This document shows positions 1 to 8,460 of a DNA stretch of 64,000 bases, in pieces (the stretch's first letter is position 1; each line of letters begins with the position of its first letter). The notes beneath the pieces are model-generated. The model had not been told where the DNA came from, ran no database searches, and saw only the letters and a program-made list of their open reading frames with translations. The position numbers and the translations under genes are program-made. The DNA comes from Microvirga alba. Lineage in GTDB: Bacteria > Pseudomonadota > Alphaproteobacteria > Rhizobiales > Beijerinckiaceae. The DNA lies in assembly GCF_015694465.1 (NCBI RefSeq), contig NZ_JADQDO010000002.1:620001-684000 (forward strand), given 5' to 3'.

Positions 1-1206
1 GGTAAGGCCCTCGCCCGGGGTTTCGACCACCTCGGTCGGCAGCGCCAGCGTCAGGCCGCGCTTCTGCGCCTCGATCACCAAGGCGCGGGCGATGATGTGC
101 TTCGACGCCTGATCGAGCGACGCGGCGATCCGCAACAGGTCGTCCGTGCTCAAGCTCCCCATGGGTTGAATGTGGGTCACGCGCGCCTCGCCGTGGGTGA
201 GCGTGCCGGTCTTGTCGATGACGAGCGCCCGCACCCGCGCCAGGGTCTCCAGCGCCTTGCCCCCCTTGACCAGGATGCCTGCCTTCGCGGCGCGGGAAAT
301 GCCCGACACGATGGCGACCGGAACCGCGAGGATCAGCGGGCAAGGCGTCGCGATGACCAGCACCGCGAGCCCCCGGATCGGATCGCCGGTGAAGAGCCAT
401 GCTCCGCCGGAAAGCACGACCGTGACGGCGAGAAACACCATGGCGAAGCGGTCGGCGAGGCGGGACATCGGGGCTTTCGAGCGCTGCGCGGCCTCGACCA
501 GCCGGACGATGCCCGCATAGGTACTCTCCGCGGCCCGGTGCGTGGCCGCGAGATCGAAGGCGTCGCCGACATTGGTCGATCCGCTCATCACCGCATCGCC
601 GGTTCCGAGCTGTACGGGAATCGACTCTCCCGTCAGCGCCGATTGGTCGAGAACCGCGATGCCGCTTTCCGCCATGCCATCGACCGGCACGATGTCGCCG
701 CGCCGAATCAGCAGCCTGTCGCCCGGCGCGACCGCATCGAGGCCGATCTCTTCCAGCTTGCCGTCCTGATAGCGCATGGCCTTGCGCGGCACGCGAGAGA
801 GAAGCGCGGTCATTTCCCGGTTGGCGCGGCGCTCGGCATAGTTCTCCAGATATTGCCCGCCCGCGTACATCAACGCGACTACGACGGCGGCGAGGTATTC
901 GCCGAAAACCAGCGCGCCGGTCATCGACAGGGCGGCGACGATGTCGAGGCCCACCTCGCCCCGCCGCAGGCTGGCGACGATTTCGATCGTCAGCATGGCG
1001 AGGACCGGAACCGTGGCCGCGGCCCAGATCGGCCCGGCCCAAGGCTTGAACCCTGACAGGAGCGCCCAGACCCCGAGCACGAGGCCGATGGCCGGCACGG
1101 CGACCAGAATCGGGCGGCTCGCCCGTTGCACCTTGCGCAGGACGCTCAGTCCGGGCACCCCGGGCACGGATGAGGTGGGCGAGGCTTGTCTCTCAAGAGC
1201 CGGCAT
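1..1206 (-). CDS. Heavy-metal P1B-type ATPase, 3' end outside the window
   Basis: Metal-exporting P-type ATPase of the inner membrane, cut by the left edge so that about 400 N-terminal residues are visible. The ATG at 1206 opens a frame that stays open to base 1. Visible motifs are TGES of the actuator domain (residues 192-195), the intramembrane metal-binding motif TPCPL (287-291) and the phosphorylation motif DKTGTLT (aspartate 331). Three or four hydrophobic segments precede the actuator domain. There is no N-terminal CxxC metal-binding domain; the protein starts with about 25 polar residues and then the first membrane segment. The TPC motif differs from the CPC of Cu and Zn/Cd/Pb exporters, so the transported metal cannot be assigned. 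The nucleotide-binding domain and last membrane helices lie outside the window. The family call is firm; the substrate is unknown. Confidence 0.93.
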   Translation of the reverse strand, partial: MPALERQASPTSSVPGVPGLSVLRKVQRASRPILVAVPAIGLVLGVWALLSGFKPWAGPIWAAATVPVLAMLTIEIVASLRRGEVGLDIVAALSMTGALVFGEYLAAVVVALMYAGGQYLENYAERRANREMTALLSRVPRKAMRYQDGKLEEIGLDAVAPGDRLLIRRGDIVPVDGMAESGIAVLDQSALTGESIPVQLGTGDAVMSGSTNVGDAFDLAATHRAAESTYAGIVRLVEAAQRSKAPMSRLADRFAMVFLAVTVVLSGGAWLFTGDPIRGLAVLVIATPCPLILAVPVAIVSGISRAAKAGILVKGGKALETLARVRALVIDKTGTLTHGEARVTHIQPMGSLSTDDLLRIAASLDQASKHIIARALVIEAQKRGLTLALPTEVVETPGEGLT

Positions 1207-1289
1207 CAACAATTCCCCGGGCCGTCGAGCACGGCTGTCGCGCTCACGTCCCTCGGGGAAAATTTAGGGCGGTCGCCCGGGGGATGCAT

Positions 1290-1304
1290 GGGGCGCATCG
1301 CCCC
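1290..1304 (-). terminator. Short GC hairpin downstream of queD
   Basis: The arms GGGGCG and CGCCCC flank a 3-base loop, 40 bases past the queD stop. No T-run follows on the minus strand, so termination here is weakly supported. Confidence 0.3.
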
Positions 1305-1343
1305 AAAACCGGCTCCCGCATTTTGAATGATGACCTTACGGTC

Positions 1344-1847
1344 TCACCGCCCATAGATGGCGGAATTGCCGCCATGCTCCTTGACCTCGACGCTCTCGAG
1401 CCAGACCCGCGTGCCGGTCTGCTCCCGGACGAACGCGGCGACATAATCGAACACGAACTTGGCCGTGGCCTCGCAGCCGACGGCGGGAAGCACGCGCAGA
1501 TCGACCAGGCCGGCCTGCTGAAGCTGCTCGAAGCGCGGCAATTCGGGGTCGTCCTCGGCCACCAGCATCGTGTGGTCGAACATCGTCTTGAGCCATTCCT
1601 TGACCGGCTTCAGGCCGCCGAAGTCGAAACACCAGTTCCGTTCATCAAGTTCGTGGGTGGCGAAGACGAACCTGAAGGCAAGCGCATAGCCATGCATCAA
1701 GCGGCAATGGGAATGCGTGGCGCGCCATTGCCGGAAGCAGCACGAGAGACCTTCGACGTGATCGTAGGTTTTGGTGGAGCGATAGATTTCGCGCGCCTCG
1801 GGCGAGCGCGCGGGGCCGAGGGAGGGCATTGCGACCGACAGATTCAT
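1344..1847 (-). CDS. queD: 6-carboxytetrahydropterin synthase-like protein (QueD family)
   Basis: Member of the 6-pyruvoyltetrahydropterin/6-carboxytetrahydropterin synthase family, 167 aa. The family acts on dihydroneopterin triphosphate, the product of FolE, which is encoded 49 bases upstream on the same strand; in the preQ0/queuosine pathway the product is 6-carboxytetrahydropterin. The start at 1847 was chosen over an upstream in-frame codon at 1934 because a GAGAGAG ribosome-binding site sits just before it and the longer form would run into folE. The family's catalytic Cys (residue 48) is followed by HGY (52-54) instead of the usual HGH, so one of the three usual zinc-ligand histidines is a tyrosine; His45, His47 and Cys36/37 are nearby alternatives. 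The downstream Asp-His pair is present in FDHTML. Family membership is clear; the exact reaction is inferred. Confidence 0.85.
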   Translation of the reverse strand: MNLSVAMPSLGPARSPEAREIYRSTKTYDHVEGLSCCFRQWRATHSHCRLMHGYALAFRFVFATHELDERNWCFDFGGLKPVKEWLKTMFDHTMLVAEDDPELPRFEQLQQAGLVDLRVLPAVGCEATAKFVFDYVAAFVREQTGTRVWLESVEVKEHGGNSAIYGR

Positions 1848-1896
1848 GACAACTCTCTCACGTGGAGATTGTGACGGCGGATGCGGGCGGGATCGC

Positions 1897-2571
1897 CTAT
1901 TCGGATCCAGCGCGGTCGAGCGCGATGCATTCATTCAGAAACTCGCTCTTCAACTCGCCGGACGCTCCCAGATCACCCCAGAAACAGGTATTGACCATGC
2001 GGCTGCGGCGGCTCGAGCGAACGCCTCGCTGCGTCTTGCACATGTGGACGGCACTGATGCGCACCGCCAATCCACGCGGCTTCGTCATATCGACAATGTA
2101 GTCGCCGATCTGCTTGACGAGTTCCTCCTGGATCTGGAGCCGGGAGGCGAAGTGTTCGACGATGCGGTCGTATTTCGACAATCCGATGATCTTGCCATCC
2201 GCCGCGGGCAGGATGCCGATATAGGCATAGCCGTAGATCGGCATGAGATGGTGCGCGCACATGGAACGCAGTTCGATCGGACCGGTCACGATCAACTGGT
2301 CGTATGCGTGCACGTTCTCGAATTCGGTGATGCGCGGCGGAGCCGTGTAGCGACCCTGGAGGATTTCCTCGACGTACATTTTCGCGACGCGACGGGGCGT
2401 GTCGCGGGTGTTGTGATCGTTCTGATGATCGATCCGGAGAATGTCGAAGAGCTCTTCGAGCTTCTTGGAGGCATCCGCGATCATGGCGGAGCGCTCCGCA
2501 TCGCCGATCGGCTCGTCCAAGGCCTCGTTGCAGAGCCGAGACAGATTCATTTCGCGAGGGTGGAAATTCAT
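1897..2571 (-). CDS. folE: GTP cyclohydrolase I
   Basis: Converts GTP to 7,8-dihydroneopterin triphosphate, the entry step to folate, biopterin and deazapurine (queuosine) synthesis in the cytoplasm. The 224-residue protein has the family core. Cys105, His108 and Cys178, in the segments SMCAHHLMP and HMCKTQRGVR, are the expected zinc ligands. The C-terminus after RGVR carries a tail (NTCFWGDLGASGELK) unlike the shorter ending of Escherichia coli FolE. The ATG at 2571 has an AGGA site about 6 bases upstream. It lies 49 bases upstream of the queD-like gene on the same strand, which suggests a two-gene operon supplying a pterin intermediate to QueD; folate use is equally possible because no other folate or queuosine gene is adjacent. 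Confidence 0.93.
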   Translation of the reverse strand: MNFHPREMNLSRLCNEALDEPIGDAERSAMIADASKKLEELFDILRIDHQNDHNTRDTPRRVAKMYVEEILQGRYTAPPRITEFENVHAYDQLIVTGPIELRSMCAHHLMPIYGYAYIGILPAADGKIIGLSKYDRIVEHFASRLQIQEELVKQIGDYIVDMTKPRGLAVRISAVHMCKTQRGVRSSRRSRMVNTCFWGDLGASGELKSEFLNECIALDRAGSE

Positions 2572-2693
2572 AGCAATCCTATACGCTGCCGACCTTCGAA
2601 TAGGGCCACATTCCCTAACGTCCTGTTAAATATAACGTGCTAGATTCACATAAAGTGCATGAATATAACCTACTCATAAACTGCTTACACTCG

Positions 2694-2710
2694 AATTTGG
2701 AGAACAAATT
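2694..2710. promoter_or_regulatory. 17-base palindrome in the folE / SUOX-like divergent region
   Basis: AATTTG and CAAATT are separated by 5 bases in the 205-base AT-rich region between the divergent folE and SUOX-like genes. It could be an operator for either direction. No regulator is encoded nearby, and a palindrome of this length can arise by chance. Confidence 0.3.
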
Positions 2711-2776
2711 TGAGGCTCGCAAAAAGAATGATAGGATTTATGCGCTTTGTCCTTACGGAATAAACCGGAGATTGGC

Positions 2777-3301
2777 ATGTTCGCTTCGAAGATCGCTCAG
2801 AGGTTGACGCTTGGGCTGCTTGTAATGATGGGATCTCTCAACGTCACGCCTGTGACGGCGGGGTCCCTTGCCACTCCCACGGAAAAGCCGATCCTCACGG
2901 TCGCAGGTCGGATCGACACGACGAACAAGGACGACACCGCCCAGTTCGACCGCCCGATGCTGGAAGCGCTGGGCATGGTCACCGTGGAAACGACCACGCC
3001 ATGGTATAACGGCCCGGTGAAATTCGAAGGCATTCTGCTCGACAAGTTGCTCAAGCATGTCGGAGCTGTGGGGGAGCGCGCGCTCATCGTGGCGCTCAAT
3101 GATTACACCAGCGAGATTCCGGTCGAGGATTTCGCGAAGTACAATGTGATCCTGGCCCTCAAGCGGAATGGCGAATACATGCCCGTTCGCGACAAAGGTC
3201 CCCTCTTCGTCATCTACCCCTTCGACAGCAATCCTGACCTGAAGAGCCAGACCTTCTACGGCCGTTCGGTCTGGCAGGTCGCCAAGATCGTTATCAAGTA
3301 A
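2777..3301 (+). CDS. Secreted SUOX-fold-like protein without a molybdenum-ligand cysteine
   Basis: A 174-residue exported protein. The ATG at 2777, preceded by GGAG, gives a good signal peptide (hydrophobic LTLGLLVMMG core, likely cleavage near VTAGS); an in-frame ATG at 2747 would bury it. The mature part resembles the oxidoreductase molybdopterin-binding (sulfite-oxidase-like) fold seen in many small periplasmic proteins: LTVAGRI, then a hydrophobic EGILLDKLL stretch, then PLFVIYPFD and a C-terminal RSVWQVAKI. It contains no cysteine at all, so the cysteine that binds molybdenum in true sulfite-oxidase-family enzymes is absent; TTTPWYNG stands roughly where the cysteine loop would be. It ends 30 bases before a membrane GGDEF-EAL gene on the same strand, so a role as periplasmic partner or sensor for that enzyme is inferred. 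The fold assignment is by eye. Confidence 0.7.
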   Translation: MFASKIAQRLTLGLLVMMGSLNVTPVTAGSLATPTEKPILTVAGRIDTTNKDDTAQFDRPMLEALGMVTVETTTPWYNGPVKFEGILLDKLLKHVGAVGERALIVALNDYTSEIPVEDFAKYNVILALKRNGEYMPVRDKGPLFVIYPFDSNPDLKSQTFYGRSVWQVAKIVIK

Positions 3302-3331
3302 CTCGCGGCTGAAGCGCTGGAGGGCGAGCCA

Positions 3332-5755
3332 TTGTCGCTGCGCATACTGAAACTGGTGCTCTCCGTCGTCATTGGCTGCTTTCTTCTGTCCGCAGCCTAT
3401 ATCTCGAATACCATCGTCGAGCGTCAGGAGGCATTGAAGCAGGTCGCCCGCTACAACACCTCCTGGCTCGCCAGTCAGGCGGTTTCCGAATTCACACGGC
3501 TCGAACAGCGCCTCACCGCGTTCGATGTTCCGGGGAGCGGGGTGACGCGGGACGATGTGGAACTACGCTTCGACGTTCTCCTGAACAGAGCGAAGCTCCT
3601 CGATGACGGGGAGTTCCAGGATTTCGTGAGGCGCGACCCGGAACGGCAATCCGCGGTCCAGCGGCTGAATGAAGTTCTCGCCGCCGCCGAACCGCTTATC
3701 GCGAAGATCGAGACTCCGGGCGCGGCCAGGGAAGCCCTGGCGCTTCTGGCGCCGCTTGAACCCAGGATCCTGGGTCTCGCCTCCTCGGCCAATCACTATG
3801 GCGCGGTCCGGGTGACCGAGGATCAGCACGAACTCATCAGGTTGCACAGGTTGTTCTCCGGCCTTGCGGGAGGCCTGATCGTCTGCGGATTTCTCCTGAT
3901 AGGCCTTCTCGGTTGGCACAACCGCTTGCTGGCGCGGGCGCACCGGGAACTGCACGATCTCACGGAAGACCTGCGGCGCACCTCGGCACAGCTCGGAAAA
4001 GCCAACAAGGCGCTCGGCGAGGCCTATGGAGAGGTGCAGGTTCGAAACGAAGCGCTCCAGATCCAGGGGCTTGAGCTGCGGACGCAGAACGAGCGGTTCA
4101 ATGCGGCGCTCAACAACATGTCGCACGGCCTCTGCATGGTCGATCCTTCCGACCGGATCATCGTGTTCAATGCCCGCTTCGCGCAACTCTTCGGTCTCGA
4201 CAAGACGGTGCAGCCGGGAACCACGATGAGCAGCCTCGTGACCCTCGGCGAGCTGCAGGGGTGGGAGGGCGCGTCGGCCCTCAGGCAGATCTGCGCCGAG
4301 CAACTCGATCTGATCCGCAGCCGACGGCCTGCCTCGTTCATCCAAGGCCAGCCGGACGGACGCACATTGGCGGTGTCGCATCAGCCCATGATGGCCGGCG
4401 GTTGGCTGGCCACCTATGAGGACATCACCGAGCGACGGCGCGCCGAAACGCAGATCGCCTACATGGCCCACCACGATGCCCTGACGGGCCTTGCCAACCG
4501 TGTGCTGTTTCGCGAGCGCATGGAACACGCGCTTGCTTCCGCGCGCAGCCACGAGATCGCCGTCGCGGTGCTCTGCCTCGATCTCGACCGCTTCAAGGAC
4601 GTGAACGATTCGCTCGGCCACCAAACCGGAGACCTGCTCTTGAAGACGGTTGCCGCCCGGCTCTTGAGCTGTGTGCGGGAAGGCGATGTCGTGGCCCGCC
4701 TCGGCGGTGACGAATTCGCAGTGCTGCAGATCACGCCCTCAGACCCCCAGGCCTGCGCCGCGCTCGCCGCGCGCATCGTCGAGCTGCTGGGCGCACCCTA
4801 CGACCTCGACGGCCAGGAAGTGGTGATCGGGACGAGCGTCGGAATCGCGCTCACCAGGGATGGCGATGTATCCCCCGATCAATTGCTGAAACATGCCGAC
4901 CTCGCGCTCTATAGCGCCAAGTCCGACAGACGGGGCACGTTCCGGTTCTTCGAGCCCGCGATGGACGTGCAATTGCAGGCCCGCCGCGTGCTGGAAGTGG
5001 ATCTGCGCAAGGCGCTCGCACAAGGCGAGTTCGAGCTTTTCTACCAGCCTCAGGTCAATATCGCGCAGAACGAGATTACCGGTTTCGAAGCGCTTTTGCG
5101 TTGGCGGCACCCGGAGCGAGGCCTGATCTCCCCGGGGGAGTTCATCCCGATCGCGGAGGATATCGGCCTGATCTCGCCGCTCGGCGAATGGGTCATCGCC
5201 CAAGCCTGCGCGGATGCCGCGATCTGGCCGCGCGACATCAAGGTCGCGGTCAATCTCTCCCCGGTCCAGTTCCGCAACAAGGGCCTCGTATCGAGTGTCG
5301 TCACCGCGCTCGCGAATTCGGGGCTTGGCCCCGACCGGCTGGAACTGGAGATCACCGAGTCGGTGCTGCTCCAGGACAACGAATCGACGCTCGCCATCCT
5401 GCACCAGCTGCGTGGCCTCGGCGTGCGCATCGCACTCGATGATTTCGGTACGGGATACTCGTCCTTGAGTTATCTGCGCAGTTTTCCGTTCGACAAGATC
5501 AAGATCGACCAATCCTTCGTGCGCGAGCTGTCCTCGCGGGCCGATTGTCTGGCGATCGTCCACTCGATTACGCGGTTGGGCGAGAGCCTCGGCATGTCCA
5601 CCACCGCCGAGGGAGTCGAAACCGAGGATCAATTCATTCAGCTCCGCGCCGCCGGATGCACCGAGGTCCAGGGCTATTATTTCGCGCGACCGAAAAGCAT
5701 CCGCGAATTGGTCTTTTCCCTCGGGCACTTCAGGCCGAGTACGGAAGTCGCTTGA
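3332..5755 (+). CDS. Membrane-bound PAS-GGDEF-EAL protein (cyclic di-GMP synthesis/breakdown)
   Basis: An 807-residue inner-membrane enzyme. Two membrane segments (about residues 7-27 and 177-197) bracket a periplasmic domain of about 150 residues. A coiled-coil stretch (200-250) and a PAS domain (about 255-370) follow. The GGDEF domain has an intact GGDEF motif (458-462) and an RxxD inhibitory site (REGD) five residues before it. The EAL domain begins at 586 and keeps VNLSPVQF, ELEITES, DDFGTGYSS, KIDQSF and EGVET, so both cyclase and phosphodiesterase could be active. The start codon is TTG at 3332, supported by GGAGGG eight bases upstream. The gene follows the cysteine-free SUOX-like gene by 30 bases, probably one transcript. 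The periplasmic domain is not recognised; the signal it senses is unknown. Confidence 0.93.
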   Translation: MSLRILKLVLSVVIGCFLLSAAYISNTIVERQEALKQVARYNTSWLASQAVSEFTRLEQRLTAFDVPGSGVTRDDVELRFDVLLNRAKLLDDGEFQDFVRRDPERQSAVQRLNEVLAAAEPLIAKIETPGAAREALALLAPLEPRILGLASSANHYGAVRVTEDQHELIRLHRLFSGLAGGLIVCGFLLIGLLGWHNRLLARAHRELHDLTEDLRRTSAQLGKANKALGEAYGEVQVRNEALQIQGLELRTQNERFNAALNNMSHGLCMVDPSDRIIVFNARFAQLFGLDKTVQPGTTMSSLVTLGELQGWEGASALRQICAEQLDLIRSRRPASFIQGQPDGRTLAVSHQPMMAGGWLATYEDITERRRAETQIAYMAHHDALTGLANRVLFRERMEHALASARSHEIAVAVLCLDLDRFKDVNDSLGHQTGDLLLKTVAARLLSCVREGDVVARLGGDEFAVLQITPSDPQACAALAARIVELLGAPYDLDGQEVVIGTSVGIALTRDGDVSPDQLLKHADLALYSAKSDRRGTFRFFEPAMDVQLQARRVLEVDLRKALAQGEFELFYQPQVNIAQNEITGFEALLRWRHPERGLISPGEFIPIAEDIGLISPLGEWVIAQACADAAIWPRDIKVAVNLSPVQFRNKGLVSSVVTALANSGLGPDRLELEITESVLLQDNESTLAILHQLRGLGVRIALDDFGTGYSSLSYLRSFPFDKIKIDQSFVRELSSRADCLAIVHSITRLGESLGMSTTAEGVETEDQFIQLRAAGCTEVQGYYFARPKSIRELVFSLGHFRPSTEVA

Positions 5756-5886
5756 TGCCCAACGTCTCTGTTTGGCGACGCCGCAAAACCCGGCCGCGGA
5801 CAAGCATTTTTTCTCCTGTGGTTGCTTGACCTGATGCGCGTTTTGCGGTCTGAACGGGCCCGTTGAACCTGCCCTTGGGAAATGTC

Positions 5887-6708
5887 ATGCGTCTTTGGAA
5901 GAATCCAGCTCTCGTCACTCTCCTTGCGCTCGGTTCGGCCGTGACTCCCGCCTTCGCGGCCGACCCGCTTTCGGCTCCCGCACCGATCCCCGCCTCGGGC
6001 TGGATCGCGACCGTGAAGGGCAATCTCGGTGTCGGGTCGTCCTATCCCGGCTCCGACGATTTCAGCGCCATCGGGTACCCGTCCATCAGCTTCCGTCGCG
6101 CGGGCGCGCCCCAGCGCTTCAGCGCGCCCGATGACGGCCTGAGCTTCTCGGTTCTCGAGGATTCGGCTTTCCGTTTCGGCGTGGTGGGGCGGTTCCAGGG
6201 TGGTCGTTACCTCAAGAACGACCGGCGCCTTTACGGCCTCGAGAAGATCAACTGGGCCGTGGAGCCCGGTCTCTTCCTCGAATACTGGCCGGTGGACTTC
6301 CTGCGCGCACGCGCCGAAATCCGGCATGGCGTCAACGGGCATGACGGCTTCGTTGCGGATCTTGGCATCGATTGGGTGCAGAGGCTCGGCGCCTTCATTC
6401 TCTCGCTCGGGCCGCGCCTCGCACTCGGCGACAGCGAATTTACCCAGACCTATTTCGGCGTGACGCCTTTCGAAGCGGCTGTGAACGGGTTGGTGACGCC
6501 CTACAACCCCTCCGGCGGCATCACCTCGGTCGGAGCGACGGCTGGTCTGAGCTATGATTGGTCGCAGCAATGGTCGACCACGGCGTTCGTGTCGTACAAG
6601 CGCCTCGTGAGCGATGCCGCCAACAGCCCGATCGTCAAGCGCTTCGGCTCCGAGAACCAGATCGGCGTCGGCCTGACCGTTTCGTACTCGTTCGACACGG
6701 GTCTCTGA
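5887..6708 (+). CDS. MipA/OmpV-family outer membrane protein
   Basis: A 273-residue predicted outer-membrane beta-barrel of the MipA/OmpV family. The ATG at 5887 (GGGA upstream) gives a clean signal peptide ending TPAFA before ADPLSAP; an upstream TTG at 5863 is less likely. Features typical of the family are the early GSSYPGSDD segment, alternating aromatic beta-strands through the body, and a C-terminal strand SYSFDTGL ending close to an aromatic residue. The original MipA scaffolds the murein hydrolase MltA and a synthase, but most members have no proven role. It starts 131 bases after the GGDEF-EAL gene on the same strand; a shared transcript is possible, but the gap and its own leader allow independent expression. 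Confidence 0.85.
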   Translation: MRLWKNPALVTLLALGSAVTPAFAADPLSAPAPIPASGWIATVKGNLGVGSSYPGSDDFSAIGYPSISFRRAGAPQRFSAPDDGLSFSVLEDSAFRFGVVGRFQGGRYLKNDRRLYGLEKINWAVEPGLFLEYWPVDFLRARAEIRHGVNGHDGFVADLGIDWVQRLGAFILSLGPRLALGDSEFTQTYFGVTPFEAAVNGLVTPYNPSGGITSVGATAGLSYDWSQQWSTTAFVSYKRLVSDAANSPIVKRFGSENQIGVGLTVSYSFDTGL

Positions 6709-6726
6709 CGAAAACGCGATTGTGCA

Positions 6727-6746
6727 GGCCCTCGGGAAAGAGGGCC
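6727..6746 (+). terminator. Hairpin after the MipA/OmpV gene
   Basis: Perfect arms GGCCCTC and GAGGGCC around GGGAAA, 18 bases past the stop. Only a short pyrimidine stretch follows rather than a clear T-run, so this is a probable but not strong terminator. The rest of the 286-base gap to the aldehyde dehydrogenase shows nothing recognisable. Confidence 0.5.
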
Positions 6747-6994
6747 TCTCCAAACTCCATTCGCCAGCTCGAGATTTTTGGTCCAAGCGTTGTCGGTGAG
6801 AGCGCCTTTCTCACCCGCTCTTCCTGGTCTCTACGGTCCAGCGTTGACGCGGGCAGTGTCCGACCTTGACGCCTTGGCCGCCGATTGGGTCAACTGACTC
6901 AACCGATGAAAGATGCGTCGCGTCATGGCAGCAGGCGCTTTTCGGGCGGCCGTGATCGGAGCCGTGTTCAGGCGATTCAACAAGGATGAGCAGG

Positions 6995-8428
6995 ATGTCC
7001 ACTTACGACCGATTCTATGTCGATGGCGCTTGGGTCGAGGCGGATGAGCCGCGCCTCATCGACGTGATCAATCCCGCCACCGAGGAACCGTTCGCGCGCA
7101 TCGCCCTTGGTAACGGACGCGATGTCGACCGGGCGGTCGATGCGGCGCGCCGCGCCTTCCCATCCTACGCGCGCGCCAGCCGGCAGGAGCGGGTGGGTCT
7201 GCTTGAATCCATCATCGCGATCTATCGCCGGCGCAGCGATGACATTGCGGACGCCATCTCTTCCGAGATGGGGGCGCCCCTCACGCTGGCGAAGACGGCG
7301 CAGGCGGCGGCCGGGCTCTCGCACCTGACGCGCATTCTCGAGGTTTTGAAAACCTACGAGTTCGACGAGGCGATCGACGGCACCCTCGTGACCCGCGAAC
7401 CGATCGGCGTCTGCGGCCTCATTACCCCGTGGAACTGGCCCCTGAACCAGATCGCCTGCAAGGTCGGCCCGGCGCTCGCCGCCGGATGCACCGTGGTGCT
7501 GAAGCCGAGCGAGGTCGCGCCGGTTTCGGCGATCGTCTTCGCGGAGGTCCTGCACGAGGCGGGCGTGCCCGCGGGCGTGTTCAACCTGGTGAACGGCGAT
7601 GGGCCCGTGGTGGGTCATGCCATCGCAAGCCATCCGGGCATCGACATGGTGTCGTTCACCGGTTCGACGCGGGCTGGCATACAGGTCGCGAAGGCGGCAG
7701 CGGACACGGTCAAGCGGGTCAGCCAGGAGCTTGGAGGCAAGTCGCCCTTCATCGTTCTCGATGATGCGGATCTCGAAGCGGCGGTCACCAATTGCGCCCG
7801 TATCTGCTTCAGGAACAGCGGCCAATCCTGCAACGCGCCGACGCGGCTGCTTGTCCCCGCGGCCTGGCAGAAGGACGCGTCGGACATCGCCCGTCGCCTC
7901 GCCGAGGCCCAGGTCGTCGGCGATCCGCGCGACGAGGGCACGAGCATGGGCCCCGTCGTCAGCGAGATCCAGTTCAATCGCATTCAGGACCTGATCGCCA
8001 AGGGCATCGCCGAAGGCGCGACGCTGGTGACCGGCGGCACGGGGCGGCCCACCGGACTGAACCGCGGCTACTATGTCCGCCCGACCGTTTTTGCCGATGT
8101 GAAGAACGACATGACCATCGCGCGGGAAGAGGTGTTCGGGCCGGTCCTGAGCATCCTGCCCTACGAGACGGAGGAAGAGGCCATCACGATTGCGAACGAC
8201 ACGGTCTACGGCCTGTCGAGCCATGTGATGTCCGCCGATCTTGGACGCGCACGGCGCGTCGCGCGGCAGATCCGGGCCGGCATGGTGCATCTCAACGGCG
8301 GGGCCGGCAACAACGCCGCGCCTTTCGGCGGCTACAAGCAATCCGGCAACGGTCGCGAATGGGGCCGGTACGGGTTCGAGGAATTTTTAGAGATCAAGTC
8401 GATGTTCGGCTACGGCGCGACCGCCTGA
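6995..8428 (+). CDS. NAD(P)-dependent aldehyde dehydrogenase
   Basis: Oxidises an aldehyde to the carboxylic acid. The 477-residue length is normal for the superfamily. Motifs in order: TPWNWPLNQIACK of the cofactor-binding region, FTGSTRAG (Rossmann loop), ELGGKSPF with the general-base glutamate, NSGQSCNAPTR with the nucleophilic cysteine, EEVFGPVL and the C-terminal PFGGYKQSGNGRE. The second ATG (6995) was chosen because AAGGA lies eight bases before it, whereas the ATG at 6986 overlaps that site. The closest family look is the aldehyde dehydrogenase group annotated as betaine or 3-succinoylsemialdehyde-pyridine dehydrogenase-like, but the substrate cannot be inferred. It stands alone between a porin-like gene and a convergent PfpI gene. 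Confidence 0.95.
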   Translation: MSTYDRFYVDGAWVEADEPRLIDVINPATEEPFARIALGNGRDVDRAVDAARRAFPSYARASRQERVGLLESIIAIYRRRSDDIADAISSEMGAPLTLAKTAQAAAGLSHLTRILEVLKTYEFDEAIDGTLVTREPIGVCGLITPWNWPLNQIACKVGPALAAGCTVVLKPSEVAPVSAIVFAEVLHEAGVPAGVFNLVNGDGPVVGHAIASHPGIDMVSFTGSTRAGIQVAKAAADTVKRVSQELGGKSPFIVLDDADLEAAVTNCARICFRNSGQSCNAPTRLLVPAAWQKDASDIARRLAEAQVVGDPRDEGTSMGPVVSEIQFNRIQDLIAKGIAEGATLVTGGTGRPTGLNRGYYVRPTVFADVKNDMTIAREEVFGPVLSILPYETEEEAITIANDTVYGLSSHVMSADLGRARRVARQIRAGMVHLNGGAGNNAAPFGGYKQSGNGREWGRYGFEEFLEIKSMFGYGATA

Positions 8429-8460
8429 CGGCAGTCGCGCTCGCGAGATTTGCAGATGCG

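Noticed and set aside
97..1056. 319-codon plus-strand open frame at the left end
   Set aside because: Antisense to the metal ATPase, whose motifs TGES, TPC and DKTGT are all in one minus-strand frame.
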